64,000 nt of DNA from Fibrobacter sp. (lineage in GTDB: Bacteria; Fibrobacterota; Fibrobacteria; Fibrobacterales; Fibrobacteraceae): NCBI GenBank assembly GCA_024398965.1, contig JAKSIF010000002.1, positions 1-64,000 on the forward strand, read 5' to 3'. The notes under the pieces are model-generated. The model searched no databases. It saw only the letters and a list, made by a program, of their open reading frames with translations, and was not told the origin of the DNA. Each line of letters opens with the position of its first letter. Position 1 is the stretch's first letter. Below are positions 7,778-15,152 of this stretch, in pieces. The position numbers and the translations under genes are program-made.

Positions 7778-8713
7778 CTAGAAGAAGTAGACCAAGGAAA
7801 AGTCCAAAGCCAACAGGTTAATGGTGAAATTCACGATATTGTACATGAACTGGCTGCGAGTCTCATTATTCTCTTCAACCTCGATAACACTAGAGCTAAG
7901 ACCAAGCAAGCCCACAGAGGTTTCAAAGGCGAAACGATTCAACACCATAATGCAAATTCCAGGATTGATACCAACGTCAATGGACCAGGACCGGTTCCTA
8001 CTCTTGCTCATGTCTTCCCCATCATCGGTTTGAGAAATTCCGTAGGAATACTCGAAGGAAATCGAAGTTTCGTTAAAGAAATAGAAGTTTCTTGAATCCA
8101 GCACCTTCAGGTAGTTTTTCAGCAAAGGCTGAACAAAGAATCCATTACTAACATACTTACGATGTTCGGCAAGATCAAGCAAGTCTTCCATCAGGGCAAA
8201 ATCAACATCAAACCAAGTGCGGGAATAGCCTGCACGTAAACCCAAGGCCATGGCATCCTTAATAAAGTATCCACCAAAAGCTTCTACAGTAAAGGTATAG
8301 CCGTAGGCATCGTACACATCGCCAATCAAAATATTCAAGGCATCTTCATCGGTGTTTCCTTGAATCAGGGAAAGACTTACGCCTCCGTAGATACGGCCCT
8401 TGGCAATGGCCTCATCCTTGGAAACCGGATATAGGGCATCCAAAAGTCCACCAGCAACGGAACTTGAAGAGGCTTCATCCTTCCACACGTTTTCTACTGC
8501 TACGGAACTTGAGGACTGTTCTTCAGCAACTGCCGCAGGCTGAGTATGATTTTCAACCGACGAAGAAGAAACATTTTCTAAAGCCGTATTTTCCTGGTAG
8601 ATTTCAGCTGAGGAATTGTACCCCTCGCTGTTGGGTTCGGAAGGAATTTCTTCCTGAGCGAAGACTAAACCACTAAACAAAAGAAAAAATGCAGTAAATA
8701 ATTTATTCTTCAT
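7778..8713 (-). CDS. Predicted outer-membrane barrel with Ser-rich N-terminal linker
   Basis: The product is 311 residues. A signal peptide (MKNKLFTAFFLLFSGLVFA, then QEE) leads into a region of SSSS blocks (about residues 35-85). About 220 residues follow with amphipathic strand patterns, ending LALDFSLVYFF; a terminal Phe is the usual signature of an outer-membrane barrel recognised by the BAM machinery. It is the promoter-proximal gene of the four-gene module. A TATTTTTC box five bases before the ATG and no Shine-Dalgarno suggest a leaderless transcript. No named family recognised. Confidence 0.78.
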   Translation of the reverse strand: MKNKLFTAFFLLFSGLVFAQEEIPSEPNSEGYNSSAEIYQENTALENVSSSSVENHTQPAAVAEEQSSSSVAVENVWKDEASSSSVAGGLLDALYPVSKDEAIAKGRIYGGVSLSLIQGNTDEDALNILIGDVYDAYGYTFTVEAFGGYFIKDAMALGLRAGYSRTWFDVDFALMEDLLDLAEHRKYVSNGFFVQPLLKNYLKVLDSRNFYFFNETSISFEYSYGISQTDDGEDMSKSRNRSWSIDVGINPGICIMVLNRFAFETSVGLLGLSSSVIEVEENNETRSQFMYNIVNFTINLLALDFSLVYFF

Positions 8714-8726
8714 AAAATGAAAAATA
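8714..8726 (-). promoter_or_regulatory. TAnnTTT promoter box before the surface-lipoprotein operon
   Basis: TATTTTTC (8719-8726, minus strand) then ATTTT then ATG. No Shine-Dalgarno is present. The same box and spacing occur before ruvC. Confidence 0.6.
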
Positions 8727-8808
8727 AAAATTTACATACAATTTTTCAGCCCTTTGGAGAAAAACAGAGGCAAAATCAGCAGGCAAAAACATTTAATTCG
8801 TTATAAAG

Positions 8809-10281
8809 CTAGAATGCAAGGACAATGCCAGCGGCAAGCAGTCCGACGCCAAGGGCGCCAAGGCCAATAGCAACACCGCACTTGGTGTCTCCTGAATCAT
8901 TCAACCTGTGGTTATCCTTGACCATCTGACGCGTATCTTCGCTGTCAAAGGCCGAAAGCTTTTCGTAGGCAGACTTCTTGGCCGCAGCATCGCTCCAATC
9001 GCGTTCGGCCAGGTACCACATGACACCACCGGCAATCAAGGGAGCAATGGATCCCCACAGCAAACCACGACCCAGACGGTGACGACTACGAGCCTTGTCA
9101 AATTCCCGCTGTTCCTGGATAAAGTCAAGATCGTCAAGGACCGGAGTCATTTCCACATTTACCAAGTTGGGCATGTAGGCCCGGATTTCCGTGGTGATGG
9201 TGGTATCGCGATATCCAACCTTGCGGAAGTAAAGACGCGCATTCACCTGCGGCTTGATATCCCGAACCAATACGTCTGTCACATAGTTCGGCATCTCATA
9301 TTCAGAAGGTTCCCGATTAATGTAGACCTCAACCGCTTCCGGATCCGTATTTAACGTCAAACGGGTTTCCGGCCTAAGAACAGGAATGGAAACTTTGTTC
9401 AAACTGTCCGCATTGATACGAACCACAGCCGAGCCCCACCATTCTACATCCTTCAGCACTTGCATTACAGAAATGGTATACTTACCCGGCTTGATATTCC
9501 TAATGGTATCAGGCGCCACCTGCTTGAGAGGGATTCCATTGACGAACAGGGAGCATGCCGCAGGTTCGGAAACCACCAGCAGGTTCGCATTTCCCGGAGG
9601 GTAAAGTTCAATGGATTCGTTCTCTTCGACGATTTCGGGAACAACATAGTTAGACAAGGACAGGTCAATCATGACCTCGTCTTCCAAATTGTAAAGACGT
9701 TTCAGTTCAAAACGGAAAATCTTGACGAACGGATTCAAGGAATCTGCGGCAATGCTGTCTTGAATCTCACGTTGGCGGATTTCTTCTTCAATCTTTGCGA
9801 TTTCTTCCTTCTTAAGGCGAGATTCTTCCTTGACCATCGCAGTTTCAAGGTCATCTTCCGCCCCGTCATCTTCGGGAACGATTTCTTCGACAGGAGCCTC
9901 GGCAGACTGCGCAGCAACAGAATCCTTTACCGCATCTGTCATAATGACCTCGGCAGAATCCTTCTTGATTTCAACGTCCTCTTCATCGTCTGTTTCAACA
10001 ACTTCCTGGCCGTTGCTTTCCTGGAGGGCGACATTCTCGGCGTCAGCAATCTTTGCAAGGAGCTTTTGCTCCTGTTCATTTGGTTTCTTGAGATAAACCG
10101 TATCTTTTTCGATTTTTACGAAAATGGCTTCCAGTTCAGATTCGCCCCCGTTAAGCAGGTAACGAACCGGAACCTCGCGGCTTTTCTTAACTGCGTCTTC
10201 TGCCATGGCACCCGTAACAAACAAGGCACAGGCAGACACCCAGAAGATGCACAAACTCTGACAAAAACTCCAAACCTTCAT
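8809..10281 (-). CDS. PEGA-domain envelope protein
   Basis: The 490-residue product has a signal peptide ending TGAMA|ED and an acidic, coiled-coil-prone central part rich in Glu/Lys (about residues 60-180). Two PEGA-type surface repeats follow: the first around LVVSEPAACSLFVNGIPL with the NIKPGKYTI turn, the second around LTLNTDPEAVEVYINREP with the DIKPQVNARL turn. The C-terminus has two hydrophobic segments (LLWGSIAPLIAGGVMWYL and a final AIGLGALGVGLLAAGIVLAF). The true start is the ATG at 10281, five bases after a TATCTTTC box; the longer reading frame upstream is the translated tRNA gene. PEGA domains are usually surface- or S-layer-associated; the role here is unknown. Confidence 0.85.
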   Translation of the reverse strand: MKVWSFCQSLCIFWVSACALFVTGAMAEDAVKKSREVPVRYLLNGGESELEAIFVKIEKDTVYLKKPNEQEQKLLAKIADAENVALQESNGQEVVETDDEEDVEIKKDSAEVIMTDAVKDSVAAQSAEAPVEEIVPEDDGAEDDLETAMVKEESRLKKEEIAKIEEEIRQREIQDSIAADSLNPFVKIFRFELKRLYNLEDEVMIDLSLSNYVVPEIVEENESIELYPPGNANLLVVSEPAACSLFVNGIPLKQVAPDTIRNIKPGKYTISVMQVLKDVEWWGSAVVRINADSLNKVSIPVLRPETRLTLNTDPEAVEVYINREPSEYEMPNYVTDVLVRDIKPQVNARLYFRKVGYRDTTITTEIRAYMPNLVNVEMTPVLDDLDFIQEQREFDKARSRHRLGRGLLWGSIAPLIAGGVMWYLAERDWSDAAAKKSAYEKLSAFDSEDTRQMVKDNHRLNDSGDTKCGVAIGLGALGVGLLAAGIVLAF

Positions 10282-10294
10282 GTTAAGAAAGATA
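10282..10294 (-). promoter_or_regulatory. TAnnTTT promoter box before the PEGA gene
   Basis: TATCTTTC (10287-10294, minus) then TTAAC then ATG. There is no Shine-Dalgarno. The box abuts the T-run of the tRNA terminator. Confidence 0.6.
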
Positions 10295-10301
10295 TATAAA
10301 A

Positions 10302-10332
10302 AAAAGAAAAACCTCGGAAAAAATCCGAGGTT
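10302..10332 (-). terminator. Terminator of tRNA-Gln
   Basis: On the minus strand AACCTCGGA-TTTTT-TCCGAGGTT is a perfect 9-bp stem followed by TTTCTTTTTTTTT. It starts six bases after the tRNA 3' end. Confidence 0.9.
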
Positions 10333-10337
10333 TTTTC

Positions 10338-10408
10338 TTGAGTTACCAGGATTCGAACCTAGACAAACAGAGTCAGAATCTGTTGTGCTACCGTTACACC
10401 ATAACTCA
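10338..10408 (-). tRNA. tRNA-Gln (anticodon CUG)
   Basis: The minus strand folds as a 71-base tRNA. The acceptor arms TGAGTTA (10408-10402) and TAACTCA (10345-10339) pair perfectly. The anticodon arm ACAGA-TTCTGAC-TCTGT presents CTG at the anticodon, reading CAG. The T-arm carries GGTTCGAATCC, and the D-arm GTGTAACGGTAGCAC pairs GTGT with GCAC. No CCA is encoded. The cognate enzyme glnS lies 18 kb away at 28666-30333. Confidence 0.95.
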
Positions 10409-10419
10409 TCGAGTTGAGC

Positions 10420-10450
10420 CAAAGTTAGATAAACATTCGCGCTTTGGCAA
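10420..10450 (-). promoter_or_regulatory. Complete two-part promoter of tRNA-Gln
   Basis: On the minus strand TTG (10450-10448), a 20-base spacer, then TAACTTTG (10427-10420). This matches the -33 TTG / -7 TAnnTTTG arrangement described for Bacteroidetes. The tRNA 5' end lies 11 bases downstream of the box, leaving room for a short 5' leader. It is the best-matching promoter in the window. Confidence 0.65.
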
Positions 10451-10464
10451 GGGGCTTTTTGAAA

Positions 10465-11898
10465 TTATTTCTTCGGAGCCGTTCCACGGGGAGGGCTCGG
10501 CGGAGTGTAAGTCATCCACTGCTGCTGCTGGACACCCCCTTCCGGCAGGGAAATTTCGTTTTCGACCACGTAATTTTCCAGGGGAACCATTTCCTTCTGC
10601 AACGTAGAAACCACCTTCGTGTCTCCAGAATAGAGCAAAAGTTCCTGTTTTCCCGCAGGCAAGTCGTTGACAGACAGCATGTTACAGGTCACTTCCCTTA
10701 CAAAGTGGGTTGTACCCTTGATGCCCACAACAACACTGTTTACCATGCAATTGTTGGACTGGGTCGTGTCGTTTTGGTTCACCACCAGAAGCACGCCGCT
10801 GACCAGGCCAGAGGTTTTCAACAAGGTAGTCTTGCCCAAGTCCAGGGTATCCTTCAGATTTTCAACTTCCTTCTTCTTGGCATAGCGGGAAACTCCAGCA
10901 AGAGCAACCTTGCCCTTTTCAAGCAGGCGATACTCCACACGGAAACTGTCGTCGGGAACTTCTTCGGGAACTGGAAGCCACCAGCGACCAAGGCTATCGG
11001 TCGTCGTTGCTGCGGTAAATTCCAGGGAATCGCCTTCGGTAAAGCCAAAGCCATAAAGGTCCGTAACCAGGGCGACTTCCACTCCTTCACAGGGCTTGTC
11101 GCCCTTGCACAGGACCTTACCGGAAATGCGAGAAACGATTTCAGCTTCCTTTTCTTCTTCCTTGATCAAGGAATCCACTTCGGTCGTGGTACTCCACATG
11201 AAGGGGCCTGCAGAAACAGAATCGCCGGCCTTAACGTCGTCCAGCTTCCAGCTGCGGAAAATCAGGCTGTCAGAGACTCCGGAATCCTGAAGCTTAGCAA
11301 CAATCAGGGGATCGCCAGGGAAGAACTCCATCCACCAGTCGCCAGCAGGAATCAACACGGAGAAGGAATCTCCTGCAAACACGCTCTGGTAGAAGGGGGT
11401 ACCTTCGAGGGATACCGTAAAGTGGGCCCCAACCGGAACCGCAGGATCAGTCACGTCTTCGTAATACAGAACGCTGTTGAACACAGCGGCCTTTTCAAGG
11501 CGGATGCTATCGATATCACCGGATTCGCGTGTAGTACGCGGGAGATAGAAGATTTCAGACGCGCTCGTATCGATAACAGCCAACTGGAAAGTGTCTGCCA
11601 AGGCGGAATCAAAGGCGAACACACCGGCAGTGTCGGTAGTCACTTCAATATGTTCAGGAACCCTCAGCGCCCCGTTCTCAATGACAGCGCGGCGAGCCAT
11701 GCGAACCACGGCTTCGGAGGCAACGCTTCCATCTACGCGGGTAACAACACCTGTCACTCGGATATCTTCTACACCGGCAATGGTATTGCCTGTATCGGTC
11801 ACCGTACCTGCAGTCTTGTCGTCGCTACAAGCCCAAAGCCCCATGACAACGCTTACAGTCAGGGCAAACAAAGAAGATTTCAAAAAGCGATTGCTCAT
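10465..11898 (-). CDS. Lipoprotein with two carboxypeptidase-regulatory-like domains, partner of a TIGR02147 regulator
   Basis: The 477-residue product has a signal ending in lipobox LWAC. Two domains resemble the carboxypeptidase regulatory-like fold: VTGVVTRVDG...TTDTAGVFAFDS near residues 47-105 and ISGKVLCKGDKPCEGVEVAL...TTTDSLGRWWLP near residues 255-320. Both have the pattern of a variable surface loop between conserved strands. Its ATG overlaps the stop of the upstream TIGR02147 gene by four bases (ATGA), with GAGGAGG inside that gene, so the pair is translationally coupled. The close pairing implies the regulator controls or senses this lipoprotein. The function of the lipoprotein is unknown. 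Confidence 0.8.
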   Translation of the reverse strand: MSNRFLKSSLFALTVSVVMGLWACSDDKTAGTVTDTGNTIAGVEDIRVTGVVTRVDGSVASEAVVRMARRAVIENGALRVPEHIEVTTDTAGVFAFDSALADTFQLAVIDTSASEIFYLPRTTRESGDIDSIRLEKAAVFNSVLYYEDVTDPAVPVGAHFTVSLEGTPFYQSVFAGDSFSVLIPAGDWWMEFFPGDPLIVAKLQDSGVSDSLIFRSWKLDDVKAGDSVSAGPFMWSTTTEVDSLIKEEEKEAEIVSRISGKVLCKGDKPCEGVEVALVTDLYGFGFTEGDSLEFTAATTTDSLGRWWLPVPEEVPDDSFRVEYRLLEKGKVALAGVSRYAKKKEVENLKDTLDLGKTTLLKTSGLVSGVLLVVNQNDTTQSNNCMVNSVVVGIKGTTHFVREVTCNMLSVNDLPAGKQELLLYSGDTKVVSTLQKEMVPLENYVVENEISLPEGGVQQQQWMTYTPPSPPRGTAPKK

Positions 11899-12749
11899 TT
11901 TTCCTCCTCGTCAACTTCGGGTGGAAGTTCCATCTTTTCCTTGCTCAGGGGGAAGAACTGGATATTCATCTGGCAAACCATGGTTTCGCCTTCATCAGAG
12001 CGGATGATATCCACCACTTCCTTACGGAACAAGTCAATCTTGCTGATAATGCGTTCCAAGCCTTCGGCAGAAACGCTCATGGTCATGCAAGATACATTTC
12101 TGCGTTCGGTGCTGTAATGATCCAGGGCATTTTTACCCAGGTCAATCATCTGTTTTTGGAACTGGTGAACAAAAAGCGGGGCGATTTCAGAACCGCTGAA
12201 GATAGCCTTGTTCACGGAATGGTAGCAGCCATCGTCACCAATCTCAATCAAGCCCAAGGTCTTAAGCAGTTGGATAGCCTGCTTGGCCTGGGGCAAGGTA
12301 ATCTTCGGATTCAGGAACAAAGCCAGTTCCTGGATATTCTTGTCGTTGACACGAAGTACCGACAAGGCTTCGCGAGCAGCCACATAATACCACTTGCTGT
12401 AGTATTCTTGCTGGCTCTTGGTCAAAGACTTGATCGCATTGGGCAACAGAGCAGACATCTGCTCGAAGATAGCCTGCTTGGAGGCAGGAGTCGTCGCGTG
12501 GGTAAAGTCCACCATCAAGGAGAAGTAGCGACCTTCCTTTTCGTTAAGGCCCAGTGCCGCAATAAATTTCGGGAGCATCTGGGGCGTCAAGGACTTGCGC
12601 CCGCGGATCAGGTCCAGATAAAAACCCGAAGAAGAATAGCCGGCCTTCTTCGCAAAGGACCTATAGGAGAAATACCTCTGGACGGACTTACGATAGTCGT
12701 AGTAGTCCTGCAGGTACTTCCTGTAATTGTAGTAAGCGTATACGTTCAT
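11895..12749 (-). CDS. TIGR02147-family (DUF4423) putative transcriptional regulator
   Basis: The 284-residue product begins MNVYAYYNYRKYLQDYYDYR, the hallmark start of the TIGR02147 paralogous family that is expanded in Fibrobacter. The helical segment RSFAKKAGYSSSGFYLDLIRGRKSLTPQML (residues about 29-58) looks like a helix-turn-helix. The rest resembles DUF4423, with WYYVAAREALSVLR near residue 115 and a winged-helix-like part TLPQAKQAIQLLKTLGLIEI. The start at 12749 matches the family; the open frame extends 13 codons further but without family similarity. A TATCTTTA box lies six bases upstream, overlapped by a 14-bp palindrome, which suggests autoregulation. The downstream lipoprotein gene overlaps by four bases. 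Confidence 0.85.
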   Translation of the reverse strand: MNVYAYYNYRKYLQDYYDYRKSVQRYFSYRSFAKKAGYSSSGFYLDLIRGRKSLTPQMLPKFIAALGLNEKEGRYFSLMVDFTHATTPASKQAIFEQMSALLPNAIKSLTKSQQEYYSKWYYVAAREALSVLRVNDKNIQELALFLNPKITLPQAKQAIQLLKTLGLIEIGDDGCYHSVNKAIFSGSEIAPLFVHQFQKQMIDLGKNALDHYSTERRNVSCMTMSVSAEGLERIISKIDLFRKEVVDIIRSDEGETMVCQMNIQFFPLSKEKMELPPEVDEEEK

Positions 12750-12773
12750 CGGAAATAAAGATAAAATTTTATC
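12750..12773 (-). promoter_or_regulatory. Promoter box overlapped by a palindrome, before the TIGR02147 gene
   Basis: TATCTTTA (12756-12763, minus) is followed by TTTCCG and the ATG. The 14-base perfect palindrome GATAAAATTTTATC (12760-12773) overlaps the box. That is a plausible position for an operator bound by the regulator itself. Confidence 0.5.
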
Positions 12774-12780
12774 GTTTTTT

Positions 12781-12940
12781 GGGAACACCTAATTTTTAGA
12801 AAACACCCCCGAAAATAGGCTTCCATCGCGTTATCCCGCGTAGAGAACGGGAAAAAGAACACTTAGAGAACACTTTCGCTAAAAAATCTTCTTTCACCCT
12901 ATACCACCTTAAAAATTTTTTGTTTAAATTTGGGGAACAC
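12781..12940. repeat. Repeated GAACAC hexamers upstream of the regulator
   Basis: GAACAC occurs at 12783-12788, 12857-12862, 12868-12873 and 12935-12940, all in the same orientation, with a related GAAAACAC near 12798. Two copies are exactly 11 bases apart, one helical turn. They lie between two divergent promoters (12749 minus, 13036 plus) in a 286-bp gene-free gap. Confidence 0.4.
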
Positions 12941-12992
12941 CCAATCCCATCCCTCGGACTCTCGCTTCACTCCAAGCGAGAGTCCTTTTTTT
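12925..12992 (+). ncRNA. Possible small transcript ending in a strong terminator
   Basis: TAAATTTG at 12925-12932 matches the -7 box. About 25 bases on, GGACTCTCGCTT (12956-12967) pairs perfectly with AAGCGAGAGTCC (12974-12985) and is followed by seven Ts. No plus-strand gene ends in front of it. The terminator is well supported; that it ends a 50-60-base RNA starting near 12937 is inference. Confidence 0.4.
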
Positions 12993-13022
12993 ACGTTCAT
13001 TTTTACCCATCCGCGGTTTTTC

Positions 13023-13035
13023 TATCTTTCCTAGC
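13023..13035 (+). promoter_or_regulatory. TAnnTTT promoter box before the 13036 gene
   Basis: TATCTTTC (13023-13030), then CTAGC, then ATG. There is no Shine-Dalgarno. Same box and spacing as the PEGA gene. Confidence 0.6.
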
Positions 13036-13818
13036 ATGATAAAAGCTTTTGTACTCAGAGTTCTCCGTTTTGTAGGCGTTCTCGCCCTCATTTATGTCAG
13101 CATGGTGTTCTACTTTGCTCTTACTGAACGTCAAAACGCATTTCCAAGGGCAATCACCCACAAGGAAGCCAACGAGGCTATTGCAGGCAGGGCCAAAGGA
13201 ATTTCCTGTACTCTAGAAGACGGCCTTGTACTCCAGGGCTGGAAATACGGGAACGAAGACGCTCCCGTTATGCTCTACTATCCCGATGCCGATGAAGACG
13301 CAGCGCAGTTCCTGGCAGAAATCGATAGCTTTCCGGAAATCCAAATCGTGACTTTCAATTACCGCGGCAGCGGCGAAAACAAGGGAAAACCCAGCCAGGA
13401 AACTTTTGAGACCGACGCCGATCAAATCGCCCAGTGTGCAGCTCAAGTCAACGGAGGTCTTTCCTTCGTCGCGGGACGAGGTACGGGAGCCATACTTGCA
13501 ACCCGACAGGCCACATGTAAACCAACGGTACCAAAAAGATTTTTGCTCATAGACCCCGTAAAAAGCATCGCCGAAGCCGTATCACAAAAATACCGCGCAT
13601 TCTATCCCGAATTTCTTGTGAGAGCGAACGTCCAGATGGACTCTTCAAAAATCGGATGTTCTCACCAGAACACAGTCGTTGTCATTGATAGAAAACAATT
13701 CGAAGCTCGCTCTAAGGCAACTGCGGAAATGATTCCGGGTGTAACAATCCTAAGGCGCGAGGGCGGTTCCCTGCAAAAAACAATCAAAACCGCACTACAT
13801 TTTTCGCCCAATTTGTAA
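13036..13818 (+). CDS. Membrane-anchored alpha/beta-hydrolase-like protein without a Ser nucleophile
   Basis: The product is 260 residues with an N-terminal membrane anchor (about residues 7-29). The fold signs are the strand-turn NYRGSGENKGKPS (about residue 112), typical of the BEM46/YheT-like hydrolases, and the nucleophile elbow FVAGRGTGA. In active hydrolases the elbow is G-x-S-x-G; here residue 149 is Gly, giving G-R-G-T-G. The Asp-containing LLIDPVK and a downstream VVVIDRK remain. It is probably a non-hydrolytic family member or uses other chemistry. No neighbour suggests its role, and it appears to be transcribed alone from a leaderless promoter. Confidence 0.75.
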   Translation: MIKAFVLRVLRFVGVLALIYVSMVFYFALTERQNAFPRAITHKEANEAIAGRAKGISCTLEDGLVLQGWKYGNEDAPVMLYYPDADEDAAQFLAEIDSFPEIQIVTFNYRGSGENKGKPSQETFETDADQIAQCAAQVNGGLSFVAGRGTGAILATRQATCKPTVPKRFLLIDPVKSIAEAVSQKYRAFYPEFLVRANVQMDSSKIGCSHQNTVVVIDRKQFEARSKATAEMIPGVTILRREGGSLQKTIKTALHFSPNL

Positions 13819-13952
13819 TAAAAAAAAGTCAATATTGCTTACATTTTTCCTATTTCGTTAGACATTCACGAAAAAACTTTTACTTTCTTCGAATTCGTCC
13901 GTTTTTTTTGTTAATTTACAAGAAGAAATTAAGATAAAAGAGGTAATTATCT

Positions 13953-14696
13953 ATGGAAAGTGTTATTGTAAAAATGGACGTCCGCGGCTTCATCCGCTTC
14001 CCTGCTGAAGCAATCAAGACTTTGAAGCTCGATAAGATGGCAGTTCAGGAAACCAACAAAAAAGGTGAAATTACAGAAATCGGCCCTTACGCTGATATAG
14101 AAGTAGACCCTGTTGGCAAACGCATTGCAGTCACCCCCATTAAAGAAGCCAAGGCAACCTCTTTCCGTTTCATTCCTGGCGTAAACGGATCCAAGTCCAA
14201 ATTCCTCTACTTCAAGGGAGCTCTGAACGCCATTGGCGAAAAGATCGCTACCGGCGCATACACCTTGGAAAAAGACGGCAGCAAGTACGTATTCACCGCC
14301 AAGAGCGCAGGCAAGAAGAAGGGCGCCTGGCAGACAATCGCCTGCCGCAACGCAGTGGCAAACAAGACGATGCTTTCCATCGATAGCCGCGGCACCATTA
14401 TTTTTGACCGCAATACCAAGAACGCAGTCAATACAGTCGTCAACAACACCCTGACAGCAGAATTCGACGCCGCCAAGAAAACTTTCAAGTTGACCTTCAG
14501 CAAGAAGGGCTTCATCAACGTAAGAACCATCGCAAGCCATGCCAACGCCTCCTTTATGGGCACTTTGTCCTCCTTTGGCATCGCTTTGCCCAAACAAAGT
14601 TTCCGTACCGAGTGCTCTGTGGACGGAAAAGTTGTATCTTTTAGTGTAGCCCCCATCATTGCAGACAAGAAAAACGCAAAGGGCTCCAAAAAGTAA
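13953..14696 (+). CDS. Unrecognised protein, possibly two tandem AbrB-like hairpin domains
   Basis: The product is 247 residues, Lys-rich, with no signal peptide or membrane segment. Two regions look alike: VKMDVRGFIRFPAEAIKTL (residues 6-24) followed by a D-x-x-x-K-R strand near residue 50, and LSIDSRGTIIFDRNTKNAV (about 141-159) followed by FDAAKKTFKLTF. The pattern D-x-RG-x-I-x-F/IP recalls the start of SpoVT/AbrB swapped-hairpin DNA-binding domains. This is pattern matching by eye and could be wrong. AGAGG precedes the ATG. The next gene follows after 14 bases, so the two form an operon. Confidence 0.7.
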   Translation: MESVIVKMDVRGFIRFPAEAIKTLKLDKMAVQETNKKGEITEIGPYADIEVDPVGKRIAVTPIKEAKATSFRFIPGVNGSKSKFLYFKGALNAIGEKIATGAYTLEKDGSKYVFTAKSAGKKKGAWQTIACRNAVANKTMLSIDSRGTIIFDRNTKNAVNTVVNNTLTAEFDAAKKTFKLTFSKKGFINVRTIASHANASFMGTLSSFGIALPKQSFRTECSVDGKVVSFSVAPIIADKKNAKGSKK

Positions 14697-14710
14697 CAAC
14701 GAGGTAACCT

Positions 14711-15148
14711 ATGGTTGACGTCCTTAAAGCTTTCTACAGCATCCACTACAACTTCGCTGCACTGAGCGTCCTCATTCTGTTCCTCACCATATTTTTCTTC
14801 TCTAAGAAGAACATGGTCGGCGGAGTAATCGCTTTAGCAGTGCTCCTGGTATTCAATGTGTTCCTGTTCAAGCGTACAGACGGCAAGGCATGGACTCTCA
14901 CCATCGACCCGCCCGAGAACCAGGTTGACGCATTCGGCTACAAACCCCAGCCCCAGACCATGACCTTCTCAGTCCACAAGAACTGGACCATCACCGATGA
15001 AAAGGGCGAAACCCATCATTGGTGCTGGGTCGACGACTACTGGGACAAGTTCGCAAACACCGACATCGTTGCCGGAATCTGGGGCGAAAACGCAGGCAAG
15101 AAGCTTGCAAAGAGCTCCGAAGTTAGAGAATCCGGTACAGCCGAATAA
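14711..15148 (+). CDS. Small membrane protein of unknown function
   Basis: The product is 145 residues. Two adjacent hydrophobic segments (about 18-32 and 35-53) separated by KKN form a short hairpin in the membrane. A soluble C-terminal part of about 90 residues follows, with TMTFSVHKNWTITDEKG and a Trp/Asp-rich HHWCWVDDYWDKF. I do not recognise a family. GAGGTAACCT gives a good ribosome site. It is cotranscribed with the 13953 gene. Its stop is four bases from the convergent stop of lpxH, with no terminator between. Confidence 0.7.
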   Translation: MVDVLKAFYSIHYNFAALSVLILFLTIFFFSKKNMVGGVIALAVLLVFNVFLFKRTDGKAWTLTIDPPENQVDAFGYKPQPQTMTFSVHKNWTITDEKGETHHWCWVDDYWDKFANTDIVAGIWGENAGKKLAKSSEVRESGTAE

Positions 15149-15152
15149 TCCG

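Noticed and set aside
10282-10422. An in-frame extension of the PEGA gene to an ATG at 10422
   Set aside because: This part is the translated tRNA-Gln gene and its terminator. The true start is the ATG at 10281, with a signal peptide and a promoter box five bases upstream.
10444-12117. A 557-codon open frame on the plus strand across the regulator-lipoprotein pair
   Set aside because: The minus strand has a lipobox protein and a TIGR02147 protein with coupled starts; the plus frame has neither a domain nor a ribosome site.
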